A stretch of DNA of 64,000 bases from AC-32 sp963717725 (GTDB lineage Bacteria > Actinomycetota > Thermoleophilia > Gaiellales > Gaiellaceae). The DNA lies in NCBI GenBank assembly GCA_963717725.1, contig CAVQWS010000027.1, positions 124,001 through 188,000 on the forward strand. The letters are read 5' to 3'. The translations under genes were made by a program, and so were the position numbers. Below are positions 6,665 through 15,284 of the stretch, piece after piece. The stretch's first letter is position 1. Every line of letters starts with the position of its first letter. The notes beneath the pieces were generated by a model. The model saw only the letters and a list, made by a program, of their open reading frames with translations, did no database searches and was not told the origin of the DNA.

Positions 6665-9463
6665 CTAAGGAGCAGGGCTCACGGCCGGCACGGTTTCCGG
6701 CGGCCCGTCGACCGGCCCCGTCGCCGAGCCGCGCCGCTGTAGCAAGAGCCGCCTCGCCTCGGACACCGGCACGATCGCGAGCCCGACCACGATGCAGACG
6801 AGCCACTGGTGCAGGTCGAGGTGAACCGTGCCGAGGATCCGCTGGAAGACGCCGAGCTCGGTGCCGAACAGGATCGCCGCGAGCGAGCCGCCGCTGCAGA
6901 GCAGGAACATCCGGTCCTCGAGCACCTCGAGCGAGAAGATCGAGCGCCGCTCGTCCCGGGTGGCCAGCGAGAAGACGACGTTGCTGAGCGCGAACGTCGT
7001 CATCCCCATGGTGCGCGCGATCGCGCTGCTCCCGTAGTGGTCGTCCGCCCAGCCGATTACGCCGAGCGTCGATCCGCCGAGAACGAGGCCCGCGATGCAG
7101 ACCCAGATCAAGAGCGGCCGCGGCAGGATCGGCTCGTCGGAGGAGCGCGGCTTGCGCCTCATCAGGCCCTCCGCCGGCTTGCCGTAGCCAAGGCCGATCG
7201 CCTGGAGGACCTGCGTAGTGAAGTTGATGTAGAGCGTCTGGAGCGGGACGAACGGCACGCCGCCGACGATGTTGAAGATGCTGGCGCCGAGGAAGGTGAC
7301 GATGAAGCCGACCAGCACTCCCATCTGGAAGCGGATGTACTTCGTCAGGTTGTCGTAGAGGCCGCGGCCGAGCTCAACGGCCTTCACGATCGTCGCGAAG
7401 TTGTCGTCGGTGAGGATCATCGTCGCCGCCTCTTTCGAGACCTCCGTGCCGGTGATGCCCATCGCGATCCCGATGTCGGCGCTCTTCAAGGCCGGGGCGT
7501 CGTTCACCCCGTCTCCGGTCATTGCGACGATCTGGCCCTTCCGCTTCAGGGACTCGACCAGGCGCACCTTGTCTTCAGGGGCTACGCGCGCGATCACGCC
7601 GATCTCGTCGATCGCGGTGTCGAGCTCGTCGTCGGACATGGCCTGGAACTCGGCGCCGGTGATCGCCTTGCCGGGGATGCCGAGCTCCTTGGCGATGGCC
7701 GCCGCCGTGACGGCGTGGTCGCCGGTGATCATCCGCACGCGGATTCCTGCGGCGTGGGCGGTCTCGATCGCCGACTTCGCCGTCGGCCGCGGCGGATCGA
7801 CGATCCCGACGAGTGCCAGCATGGTCAGGCCGTCCAGCAGCGGGAGCAGATCAGCCGACGGATCGAACCCGCCGGGATCGAAGTCCTTCCGGCCGGTCGC
7901 CATCACGCGCAGGCCTTGGCTGGCGAGGCGCTCGTTCTCGTCCATGTAGCGCTGCTTGAACGCGTCGTCCGCGGGGACGATCGACAGGTCCTCCGGCTCG
8001 GGCCGTGACGCCGCCCGCGCAAGTAGCTGGTCGGGCGCGCCCTTGACGAAGGCGCGGACGACGTCACGGCCGGCCTCGTCTTGCATCCGGTGGAAGGTGG
8101 CCATCAGCTTGTACGCCGAGTCGAACGGGAGCTCTGCGAGGCGTGGGTACTTCTCCTTCGTCTCGACCGCGGCCAGGCCGCCCTTCTCGGCGAGCACGAC
8201 GAGCGCACCTTCGGTCGGGTCGCCGACCAGCTCGCCGTCCTTGACGACGGCGTCCTCGCACAGCGCCATCGGCAGCAGGAACTGCTCGAGCGGCACCTCG
8301 GGCGGGCCGAAGACGTGCTTGATCGTCCCCTCGGTCGAATAGCCGCCGCCCGAGATCGTGTAGCGCCGGCCGGGGATCGTCAGCTCGACGGCGGTCATCT
8401 GGTTGAGCGTGAGCGTCCCGGTCTTGTCGGAGTTGATCGCCGACGTCGAGCCGAGCGTCTCGGTCGACCGGAGCCGCTTCATGATCGCGTTCGCCTTCGC
8501 GAGCATCTGTGTCCCGTACGAGAGGATCGTCGTGACGACCGCGGGAAGCCCGGTCGGGATTGCGGAGATGGCGAAGGCAATCGCGGCCGTGAAGACGGTG
8601 TCGAAGCTCTGGTCGCGCGAGAGGTTGAGGATGATCGAGATCGCGACCGCGGCGCCTGCGATGAACAGGATCTGGTTGGTCAGTTTCTTCAGCTGGACCG
8701 TGAGCGGCGTTTCCGAGTCCTCCGTCGTTTGGAGCATGCGCGAGATGTGCCCGACCTCTGTCGACATGCCGGTCGAGGTCACGACAAGCGAGCCGGAGCC
8801 CCGCGTCACGTTCGTGTTCATGTAGACCATGTCCGTGCGGTCACCGAGGGGCGTCTCGGCCGAATCGACCACGTCCACGCCCTTGGAGACCGGCATGCTC
8901 TCCCCGGTCAGCGCCGACTCCGCCACCTCGAGCGTCGCCGCCGACAGCAGGCGGCCGTCGGCGGGCACGACGTCGCCCGCCTCGATCGAGACGACGTCTC
9001 CGGGCACCAGCTCTTCGGCCGGGATCTGGACGAGCTCGCCGTCGCGAAGCACGCGTGCCTTGACGATCATCATCTTCTGTAGCGCCGCGACCGCCTCGGC
9101 CGCCTTTCCCTCCTGCCGCAGGCCGAGCACGGCGTTGAACAGGGTCAGGAAGAGCAGGACGAGCCCGGTGCCGAGCTCTTTCAGCGGGTAGAGGCTGCCG
9201 ATCCCCGCGACGAGCAGGACGATCTGCATCGGGTCGCGGTACTGCCGCACGAACGCGCGCCAACGCGGTTCGACCGCGGCCTCGGTGAACTTGTTCGGGC
9301 CGACCGAGGTGAGCCGAGACGAGGCTTCGGCGACCGAGAGGCCGCTTCCGGGGTCGACGTCGAGGCGCTCGACGGCGTCGTCGGGAGCGAGCGTGTGCCA
9401 TGCAACCGACGTTCCTGGTTCGGCCGTCGCTGACGCACCTTCCTCGCTTGCCACGTAGCTCAC
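6665..9463 (-). CDS. P-type cation-transporting ATPase with atypical ion-site residues
   Basis: The 932-aa product has every catalytic element of a P2-type ATPase: an N-terminal cation-ATPase domain (residues 20-65), actuator TGES (186-189), phosphorylation site DKTGTLT (D346), hinge GDGVNDAPALKSADIG and ten-helix architecture. The ion-binding helices differ from Ca2+-ATPases: helix 4 reads AIPTGLPAVVT (303-307 PTGLP, normally PEGLP) and helix 6 reads YINFTTQ where SERCA has WVNLVTD. Two carboxylates that bind Ca2+ are therefore missing, so the transported ion cannot be assigned. I start at GTG 9463 because it overlaps the PPK2 stop (GTGA); an upstream reading would run through ppk2 in a shadow frame. 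Confidence 0.92.
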   Translation of the reverse strand: MSYVASEEGASATAEPGTSVAWHTLAPDDAVERLDVDPGSGLSVAEASSRLTSVGPNKFTEAAVEPRWRAFVRQYRDPMQIVLLVAGIGSLYPLKELGTGLVLLFLTLFNAVLGLRQEGKAAEAVAALQKMMIVKARVLRDGELVQIPAEELVPGDVVSIEAGDVVPADGRLLSAATLEVAESALTGESMPVSKGVDVVDSAETPLGDRTDMVYMNTNVTRGSGSLVVTSTGMSTEVGHISRMLQTTEDSETPLTVQLKKLTNQILFIAGAAVAISIILNLSRDQSFDTVFTAAIAFAISAIPTGLPAVVTTILSYGTQMLAKANAIMKRLRSTETLGSTSAINSDKTGTLTLNQMTAVELTIPGRRYTISGGGYSTEGTIKHVFGPPEVPLEQFLLPMALCEDAVVKDGELVGDPTEGALVVLAEKGGLAAVETKEKYPRLAELPFDSAYKLMATFHRMQDEAGRDVVRAFVKGAPDQLLARAASRPEPEDLSIVPADDAFKQRYMDENERLASQGLRVMATGRKDFDPGGFDPSADLLPLLDGLTMLALVGIVDPPRPTAKSAIETAHAAGIRVRMITGDHAVTAAAIAKELGIPGKAITGAEFQAMSDDELDTAIDEIGVIARVAPEDKVRLVESLKRKGQIVAMTGDGVNDAPALKSADIGIAMGITGTEVSKEAATMILTDDNFATIVKAVELGRGLYDNLTKYIRFQMGVLVGFIVTFLGASIFNIVGGVPFVPLQTLYINFTTQVLQAIGLGYGKPAEGLMRRKPRSSDEPILPRPLLIWVCIAGLVLGGSTLGVIGWADDHYGSSAIARTMGMTTFALSNVVFSLATRDERRSIFSLEVLEDRMFLLCSGGSLAAILFGTELGVFQRILGTVHLDLHQWLVCIVVGLAIVPVSEARRLLLQRRGSATGPVDGPPETVPAVSPAP

Positions 9464-10398
9464 GAAACCCCGTCTTCCTCTGACTCGAGCCTCCGCCGCG
9501 CCTCGAGATTCGCCGCGTGCTCCGCCTCGGAGACCTCGGGCCAGTGGAGGTCGAGCGACCTGACCGTCTCGACGAGCACCTGTGCGACCAGGGCCTGTGT
9601 GACCGCCTTGTGGTCGGCCGGAATCACGTACCAGGGAGCCCAGGCGGTGGAGGTGGCCGTCAGCGCGTCCTCGAATGCGCGCATGTGGTCGTCCCACCGC
9701 GCCCGCTCGTCGACGTCCGCGGCGTTGAACTTCCACTCTTTGCCGGGAGTGTCGAGCCGGGCGAGGAAGCGCTCTTTCTGCACCTCTTTCGAGACGTGGA
9801 GGAAGAACTTCACGATCTTCGTCCCGCCGCGATCGAGGTGACGCTCAAACGTGTTGATGTCCTCGTACCGCTCTTGCCAGAACCGCTCGTCACGGTCGCC
9901 GGGCGGCAGGCGCTGGGCCTCCAGCCACTCCGGGTGCACCTTGAGCGCGACAACCTCCTCGTAGTGAGAGCGGTTGAAGATGCCGATCCGGCCTCGCTCG
10001 GGCACCGCTTTGGCTGTGCGCCAGAGGAAGTCGTGGTCGAGCTCTTCCTCGGAGGGTTTCTTGAACGAAACGACCTGCACGCCCTGCGGATTCACGCCCT
10101 TCATCACGTGCTCGATCGCGGAGTCTTTGCCCGCCGCGTCCATCGCCTGCAGCACGACGAGCACCGCGTAGCGGTCGCTCGCCCAGAGCAGCTCCTGCGC
10201 GTCGGAAAGCTCCGCGATCCCTCGCTCGAGCGCATCCTTCGCCCGTTTGTGCAACCCATCCCCGGCGAGGTGCGCCAGGTCCTCACCGCCGGTCCAGCCG
10301 GGATCTCTCGTTGCAATGCCTGCCGATTCGCCGGGTCGCACGACCAGCTGCTCGAGGAGCCGCGCCCGGGCTTCCGCGGTCAATGGGTTCGACGGCAC
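9460..10398 (-). CDS. ppk2: polyphosphate kinase 2 family protein
   Basis: The 312-aa product carries the PPK2 Walker A loop (QAMDAAGKDSA, about 84-94), SFKKPSEEELDHDFLWR and the FNRSHYEEV segment, followed by WHL-type motifs. PPK2 enzymes transfer phosphate between polyphosphate and nucleotides, normally favouring nucleotide phosphorylation. The length and single domain match the TIGR03709-like class. The stop overlaps the GTG of the P-type ATPase, so the two are co-translated; coupling of a polyphosphate-driven nucleotide regenerator to an ATP-consuming pump is a reasonable but unproven link. Confidence 0.93.
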   Translation of the reverse strand: MPSNPLTAEARARLLEQLVVRPGESAGIATRDPGWTGGEDLAHLAGDGLHKRAKDALERGIAELSDAQELLWASDRYAVLVVLQAMDAAGKDSAIEHVMKGVNPQGVQVVSFKKPSEEELDHDFLWRTAKAVPERGRIGIFNRSHYEEVVALKVHPEWLEAQRLPPGDRDERFWQERYEDINTFERHLDRGGTKIVKFFLHVSKEVQKERFLARLDTPGKEWKFNAADVDERARWDDHMRAFEDALTATSTAWAPWYVIPADHKAVTQALVAQVLVETVRSLDLHWPEVSEAEHAANLEARRRLESEEDGVS

Positions 10399-10464
10399 CT
10401 CGTCATCGTCGCACGTCGTTACGGCGAGGCGACGAAAGCCCGTCTAGCGGGGCCCCTGACTTGC

Positions 10465-11137
10465 TCAGGGCTGCAACGTCGCTTCGAGCAGGCGCCAGCG
10501 GCCGTCGAAGCCGTTGCGGACGGCAGTGACGAACATGCCGAGGCGATCCTCGACGTCTGGGTGTCCGACCGGCGAATAGGCGACCACGAGCAGTTGGTGG
10601 AGCCGCTGATCGCGCAGGTCGAAACCTGGCCGGGGCCAGCGTCTGAGCGCGATCAACCGTGCATGGCCTGTAGCGGTCCTCACCCACCATTTCGCCACGC
10701 CTTCGGGCCTGGCGAACGAGGGGCGGGAAAGCGTTCCTGCTGCGAAGACACGGAGCATCCAGTTCACCGACCGCGCGACTGGTTGCCCGGCGCCGGCCCG
10801 CACCTCGATCGGGTAGATGCCGCGAAGAGCCGGCGTCGGCAGGCTTCCACGCCAGACCTTGCCCGCGAGACGGAGCGGCCTCCATCCGAGCGGGACGCCA
10901 GCCGGCGTCGTGGCGCCGACGAGTCGCACCTCGAGCCGCCGGCCCGCGAGCCCGCGCACGGTCACCGAGGCCGACCCGCCGAGACGAACGATGGCCGGAT
11001 CCGCGACAACGACTGGAGCTCCGGGAGGCCGCGGAGGCTTGGCGCCCGACGTTGCCGTTCGGGCGGCCTGCGATCGCTCCGGCGGCGCAGGCAAGCGCGG
11101 CGACTCCCACGATCGTCGTCCCGATCATGCTGCTCAT
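10465..11137 (-). pseudogene. secreted protein gene with a frame break after the signal peptide
   Basis: An ATG at 11137 sits behind an excellent ribosome site (AGGAGGAGTC) and opens a signal peptide, MSSMIGTTIVGVAALACAAG plus AIA. That frame soon degenerates into Arg/Ser-rich sequence. The mature protein continues in another frame: AKPPRPPGAPVVVADPAIVR, then an Ig-like beta-strand section (GGSASVTVRGLAGRRLEVRL) and a C-terminal part with WWVRTATGHARLIAL and RLGMFVTAVRNGFDGRWRLL. One inserted base, or two lost, between about 11060 and 11110 joins the two. Otherwise translation would start at TTG 11094 without a signal. No family recognised; the C-terminus resembles a small SnoaL/NTF2-like or lumazine-type fold only superficially. 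Confidence 0.6.
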
Positions 11138-11214
11138 GACTCCTCCTCTTCGATCGTTCCGCTGGTGTGACACGCGACGATCGAAGCACCGGTAGAAGCC
11201 CAGGACTTCGGGGA

Positions 11215-11250
11215 TCACCCTGGGGTGAGCGCAGGTCGAGGGAAAGCCCT
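11215..11250. promoter_or_regulatory. two inverted repeats upstream of the secreted-protein gene
   Basis: TCACCC-TG-GGGTGA (11215-11228) is a perfect palindrome and AGGG-AAAG-CCCT (11239-11250) is an inverted repeat. The second resembles the AGGG-AAAA-CCCT core at 12372-12383 near the regulator genes. Both lie in the 127 bp before the start at 11137, so they are candidate operators. Confidence 0.35.
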
Positions 11251-11264
11251 GAGTGCCGAATGGG

Positions 11265-12329
11265 TCAGCGCTGCGGCTTGATCCGAAGCACGCGACCGAA
11301 GTCGTCGTTGACCCAGATCGAGCCGAAGGCGGCGCCGAGCCGCACGATGAGGCCGCTGACGTGCAGCCTCGCCACGAGCCGACCCGTACGCGGGTCGATC
11401 TGATCCACGTTCCCGGAACCGGAATCGGCGACCCAGACGGAGCCGAAGGCGACTTCGAGGCCAACTGGTTCCACCTCGGCCACCCGGGCCGTGAGCTCGT
11501 TCGTGCGAGCGTCGACCCGCGCTACCACGTCGGCGCCGCAGGCGGACGACCAGACGCCGCCTGTCCTGTCGGCGGCGAGGTATCCGCACGGTTCATAGTC
11601 GAGCGCCGCGGTCGCAACCACGCGGTTCGTTGCAGGATCGATGCGCACCAGCCTGTTCCCGTACGGGACGGCCGCCCAGACGGCGCGGGGCGACGCGATC
11701 ACGCTCATGTGCTCGGCGCAACAGGCGCGCTTCGGTCCGACGGCGATGGTCGCCACGACTCGATTCGTCGCGGGATCGATCCGTGAGACGCTGGGGCCGC
11801 CCGCGGTCGCGACCCACACGGCTCCCGGCGAGACGGCGATCCCCTCTGGACTCGGGCCGACATGGATGGTCGCGGTGACCTTGTTCGTTGAGGGGTCGAT
11901 TCGAGTGACCGTGTCGTCGGACGGATTGGAGAGCCAAACGGCGCCGTCGCCTGCGGCAACCGTTTCCGGGGGATAGACCTTGATTCTCGCGACGACTGCG
12001 TTCCGCACCGGGTCGATCCGCATGAGCGTCGCTTGGGAGTTGCTCATTGCCCAGACGGCGCCCTCACCGACGGCCAACGCTCCGCCTGCCCTCACCGGCG
12101 GCACAGCGCGCCCGACGCGAATCCGAGCGACCACCTTGCCGCCTGCCGGCAGCGCGGGCGCGAGGATCGAGCCCCTCTGGACACCAACCTTCTCGCTGGA
12201 GCGATGCGTTGCGAGCAAGACGGAGCCCACGATCGCGGCGACAACGGACGCCGCGACGACCGCCAGGCGGATTCGGCGATACGCCGATGCGTGTGCAGGC
12301 GCCAGACCGGAGCTCACGCCGTTCATCAT
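11265..12329 (-). CDS. membrane-anchored Vgb/YVTN-type beta-propeller protein
   Basis: The product (about 354 aa) starts MMNGVSSGLAPAHASAYRRI, has one transmembrane helix (about residues 22-41, LAVVAASVVAAIVGSVLLAT) and then six or seven repeats of the form 'GAVWV..RIDP.TN.VVATI.VG'. These are the blades of a Vgb-lyase/YVTN-like propeller; no enzymatic residues are claimed. Two cysteines pairs (RACCAEH, CGYLA...CGADVV) may form disulfides, consistent with an exported domain. I preferred ATG 12329 over the longer upstream start because the extra N-terminus overlaps the divergent promoter. The gene is divergent from the two-component cassette by 91 bp and may be its target or sensor partner. 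Confidence 0.82.
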   Translation of the reverse strand: MMNGVSSGLAPAHASAYRRIRLAVVAASVVAAIVGSVLLATHRSSEKVGVQRGSILAPALPAGGKVVARIRVGRAVPPVRAGGALAVGEGAVWAMSNSQATLMRIDPVRNAVVARIKVYPPETVAAGDGAVWLSNPSDDTVTRIDPSTNKVTATIHVGPSPEGIAVSPGAVWVATAGGPSVSRIDPATNRVVATIAVGPKRACCAEHMSVIASPRAVWAAVPYGNRLVRIDPATNRVVATAALDYEPCGYLAADRTGGVWSSACGADVVARVDARTNELTARVAEVEPVGLEVAFGSVWVADSGSGNVDQIDPRTGRLVARLHVSGLIVRLGAAFGSIWVNDDFGRVLRIKPQR

Positions 12330-12355
12330 CCACCGCAACGCCCGGAGATTCCACC

Positions 12356-12385
12356 GAATCCGTCGGATTCCAGGGAAAACCCTGG
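12356..12385. promoter_or_regulatory. two adjacent inverted repeats in a divergent promoter
   Basis: GAATCC-GTC-GGATTC (12356-12370) abuts CCAGGG-AAAA-CCCTGG (12370-12385) between the propeller start (12329) and the receiver gene start (12421). Position and symmetry suggest a regulator site, plausibly for the NarL-type regulator encoded at 14480. Confidence 0.45.
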
Positions 12386-12420
12386 GAAGCTTCAGGGACA
12401 GGTGTGCGACGATCACGACT

Positions 12421-12771
12421 GTGGGCACACGCGTGTTGATCGTCGACGACCACCAGCCGTTTCGCGCCGTCGCGCGGGAGCTGCTGGAACGCGCCGGCTA
12501 CGTGGTCTCCGGCGAGGCGGCGGACGCTGCGGAAGCCCTGGATGCGGTCGCAGCCGATGCGCCGGATGCGGTACTCCTCGACGTGCAGCTCCCCGACCGC
12601 GACGGCTTCGCGGTCGCGACGGAGCTCGCGGCCGGGGACGGGCCCGCCGTCATCCTCATCTCCTCCCGGCAGGCAGACGACTACGGGCGAAGGGTGGAGG
12701 CGTGCGGCGCGCGCGGCTTCATCTCGAAGTCGAAGCTCTCGGCGGCGGCGTTCGCCGCGCTCCTGGAGTGA
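12421..12771 (+). CDS. stand-alone response-regulator receiver domain
   Basis: The 116-aa product is only a receiver domain: VLIVDDHQPF (acidic pair), AVLLDVQLPDRDG (phosphoacceptor Asp in LLD), ILISS (conserved Ser) and FISKSKL (conserved Lys). There is no output domain. GTG 12421 is the most likely start (VGTRVLIVDDHQ). It is followed by a histidine kinase with a TGATG overlap, so it is co-translated with it. A CheY-like phosphate sink or intermediate for the kinase is inferred. Confidence 0.85.
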   Translation: MGTRVLIVDDHQPFRAVARELLERAGYVVSGEAADAAEALDAVAADAPDAVLLDVQLPDRDGFAVATELAAGDGPAVILISSRQADDYGRRVEACGARGFISKSKLSAAAFAALLE

Positions 12772-14492
12772 TGGCCTCTACAGCTCTCAAAGCATCGCCG
12801 AGCCGCAGGGTACGGGGCGACCCGGTGCTTCTCCTGCCGGTCGTCGTCGCCGCGGGGCTTGCAGTCGGTCGACTCGGCCTCGACGGTCACGTCTCCGGGA
12901 TGCGAGTCGCCGCGGACCTCGCTCTTTCGTGGGCCCTGGTGGCGGCTGCGCTCGCGGTGCGCGAGCGGCCGCGCTGGCGTCGATCAGGATGGCTGCTAGC
13001 TACGGCGAGCTTCACACTCCTGGGCGCAGATCTCGTGTGGGCCGCCCCGGATGCCTTGTGGACGCTCGGCTTCCTCCTCGAAGGTCTGTGGGCGGCGCTA
13101 CTCGTTCACCTTGTCCTCGCCTTTCCGGACGGGCGCCCGTGGTCGCGCGTAGCCCAGATCGCGATCTCCGGAGCGTACGTAGCGACGCTAGGCGGTCAGC
13201 TCGTCGGCGCGTTCGTCGATACGGACACGCGTGACGTCCTCAGTCTTGCGCCGCACGAGACCGTCGCGCACACCGTCGACCGAACGCAGGAGATCACCGC
13301 GATCGTCGTCGGCCTGGTCGTGTTAGTCCTCGTGGTGCGGCGATTGCGCGTCCTAGGTGGGCCCGCACGACGCGCGCAGGGGCCACTGCTCGTCGCCGCG
13401 GCCGTCACCGCGACGAGCGCGGTCATCTGCCTTGGTTGGGTGCTTGCGACCGACTCGGTCAGCTCGGCCCTGGAGACGATCGTCCGAGCGGTCGCCGTCT
13501 CGATGCCGTTGGGCATCGTCGCGGGGATCGTGTGGTCGCGCCTGCGCAGGCCCGAGCTCTCCGAGCTCGTCGTCGAACTGCCGACGGAGGCGGGAGGCAT
13601 GCGCGAGCGTCTCGCGCAGGCGCTTGGCGATCCGACGCTCGAGGTTGCGTACCGGCTCGCCGACGGCCGCTCCGTCGACGCGACCGGACGACCGGTCTCA
13701 CTGCCCGACGGAACGGACCGGACCGTCACCGCGGTAACCGCAGGCGGCAAGGAGATCGCCGCGCTCGTTCACGATCCGGCCTTGCTCGATGAACCGGCCC
13801 TGGTGGAGTCGGTCAGGGCCACCGCCGGGCTCCTGCTCGAGAACGAGCGGCTGGCGGCCGAGGTGCGTTCTCAGCTCGCAGAGGTGCGCGCGTCGCGCGG
13901 CCGGATCGTCGCCGCTGCGGACGCCGAACGGCGCCGGATCGAACGCGACCTCCACGACGGAGCGCAGCAGCGCCTCGTGACCCTTTCCGTCGCCCTTGGC
14001 CTCGAAGCAGCTCGCGCCGACCCGGCCGCAGCGGACGTCCTCTCGCGCGCACAGGACGACGTCGAGGGGGCGCTTGTCGAGCTCCGCGAGCTGGCACGGG
14101 GAATCCACCCGGCGCTGCTCAGGGACGAGGGTCTCGAAGCGGCCGTGGAGGCGCTTGCACGACGAGCACCGCTGCCGGTGATGGTGCACGGCACGGTGGG
14201 AGGACGTCTGTCAGATCCGATCGAGCTCGCCGCCTACTTCGTCGTCTCGGAAGCGCTCACGAATGTCGCGAAACACGCCTCGGCAACCGAGGCATCGGTG
14301 CTACTCGAACGGGAACCAGCGGCGCTTCAGGTTGCGGTGGTGGACGACGGAATCGGCGGTGCCGGCGTTACGCCTGGCTCGGGCCTGGCTGGACTCCGCG
14401 ACCGACTCGAGGCGCTCGACGCGACGTTGACCCTCGAGAGCGAGGCCGCTCGAGGCACGACCGTTCGCGCCTTCATCCCATGCGGGTCGTAA
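12771..14492 (+). CDS. membrane sensor histidine kinase (HisKA_3/NarX type)
   Basis: The 573-aa product has about six transmembrane helices in residues 15-235, a coiled linker (LLLENERLAAEVRSQLAEVR), a HisKA_3 dimerisation region with ERRRIERDLHDGAQQR (phosphoacceptor His395) and a HATPase_c domain with SEALTNVAKHA, DDGIGG and GSGLAGLRDR. This is the NarL-partner kinase class. No recognised extracytoplasmic ligand domain is present, so it probably senses through the membrane region. It overlaps the receiver gene by 1 nt and the NarL-type regulator by 13 nt. Confidence 0.92.
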   Translation: MASTALKASPSRRVRGDPVLLLPVVVAAGLAVGRLGLDGHVSGMRVAADLALSWALVAAALAVRERPRWRRSGWLLATASFTLLGADLVWAAPDALWTLGFLLEGLWAALLVHLVLAFPDGRPWSRVAQIAISGAYVATLGGQLVGAFVDTDTRDVLSLAPHETVAHTVDRTQEITAIVVGLVVLVLVVRRLRVLGGPARRAQGPLLVAAAVTATSAVICLGWVLATDSVSSALETIVRAVAVSMPLGIVAGIVWSRLRRPELSELVVELPTEAGGMRERLAQALGDPTLEVAYRLADGRSVDATGRPVSLPDGTDRTVTAVTAGGKEIAALVHDPALLDEPALVESVRATAGLLLENERLAAEVRSQLAEVRASRGRIVAAADAERRRIERDLHDGAQQRLVTLSVALGLEAARADPAAADVLSRAQDDVEGALVELRELARGIHPALLRDEGLEAAVEALARRAPLPVMVHGTVGGRLSDPIELAAYFVVSEALTNVAKHASATEASVLLEREPAALQVAVVDDGIGGAGVTPGSGLAGLRDRLEALDATLTLESEAARGTTVRAFIPCGS

Positions 14493-15124
14493 TCGCCGAC
14501 GATGCACCGCTCGTCCGCGAGGGGGTCGCTCGCCTACTGATCGAGCACGGCGTCGAGGTCGTCGACCAGGTCGGCGACGCCGAGGCTCTGCTGACGAGCG
14601 TGCGGGACCTGAGCCCGGATGTCGCCCTGGTCGACATCCGCATGCCGCCGACGCACACCGACGAAGGGTTGCGCGCGGCCAGCGATATCCGCTCGCGCTA
14701 CCCCACGACGGCGGTCCTCGTCCTCTCTCAACACCTCGAGCCCGAGTACGCGTTGCGACTCGTCGAAGAGAAGCCCGAGAAGGTCGGCTACCTGATGAAG
14801 GAACGCGTCGGCCGCATTGAGCAACTGCTCGACGCGGTGGATCGGGTCGCAGCGGGTGAGTGCGTCGTCGACAGGGCCGTCGTCGAGGAGTTGCTCGCTC
14901 GACGACGACGAGGCGATCCCGTTGCGGATCTCACGCCGCGCGAGCGCGAGATCATCGGACTCATGGCCGAGGGTCGCTCGAACCAGGGCATCGGCAGGGC
15001 GCTCTGGCTCAGCCCGAAGACGGTCGAGACGCACATCCGCGGGGCATTCCAGAAGCTCGGGATCAAAGAGGCGCCTGAGGACAATCGCCGCGTGCTCGCC
15101 GTCCTGACGTACCTGCGGCGGTAG
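14480..15124 (+). CDS. NarL/LuxR-family response regulator
   Basis: The 214-aa product has an N-terminal receiver (VVIADDAPLVREGV, phosphoacceptor in ALVDIRMPP, Ser in LVLSQHLE, Lys in GYLMKER) and a C-terminal LuxR helix-turn-helix (LTPREREIIGLMAEGRSNQG, then LSPKTVETHIRGAFQKLGI). It is the DNA-binding output for the overlapping kinase. Likely targets are the inverted repeats at 12356-12385 and 11215-11250, on positional grounds only. A rho-independent terminator follows. Confidence 0.93.
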   Translation: MRVVIADDAPLVREGVARLLIEHGVEVVDQVGDAEALLTSVRDLSPDVALVDIRMPPTHTDEGLRAASDIRSRYPTTAVLVLSQHLEPEYALRLVEEKPEKVGYLMKERVGRIEQLLDAVDRVAAGECVVDRAVVEELLARRRRGDPVADLTPREREIIGLMAEGRSNQGIGRALWLSPKTVETHIRGAFQKLGIKEAPEDNRRVLAVLTYLRR

Positions 15125-15155
15125 TCGCGAGAGGAATCAGACAAGGTCACCCATC

Positions 15156-15182
15156 AAAAAGCCCCGTCTAGCGGGGCTTTTT
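15156..15182. terminator. rho-independent terminator, probably bidirectional
   Basis: AAAAAGCCCCG-TCTAG-CGGGGCTTTTT is a perfect 11-bp hairpin with A and T tracts on both flanks. It ends the two-component operon and can also serve tRNA-Gly on the minus strand. Confidence 0.9.
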
Positions 15183-15185
15183 CAG

Positions 15186-15259
15186 AGCGGATGATGGGAT
15201 TCGAACCCACGACCTTCTGCATGGCAAGCAGACGCTCTAGCCAACTGAGCTACATCCGC
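15186..15259 (-). tRNA. tRNA-Gly (GCC)
   Basis: Acceptor GCGGATG pairs with CATCCGC; the anticodon arm TCTGC-TTGCCAT-GCAGA gives anticodon GCC; the T-arm is GTGGG-TTCGAAT-CCCAT. Discriminator T at 15186, no encoded CCA. Confidence 0.95.
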
Positions 15260-15284
15260 GGAACGCGAAAGTATAGCCGCGGCT

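Noticed and set aside
6809..8008. 399-codon plus-strand frame opposite the P-type ATPase
   Set aside because: No domain and skewed composition; the ATPase reading is certain.
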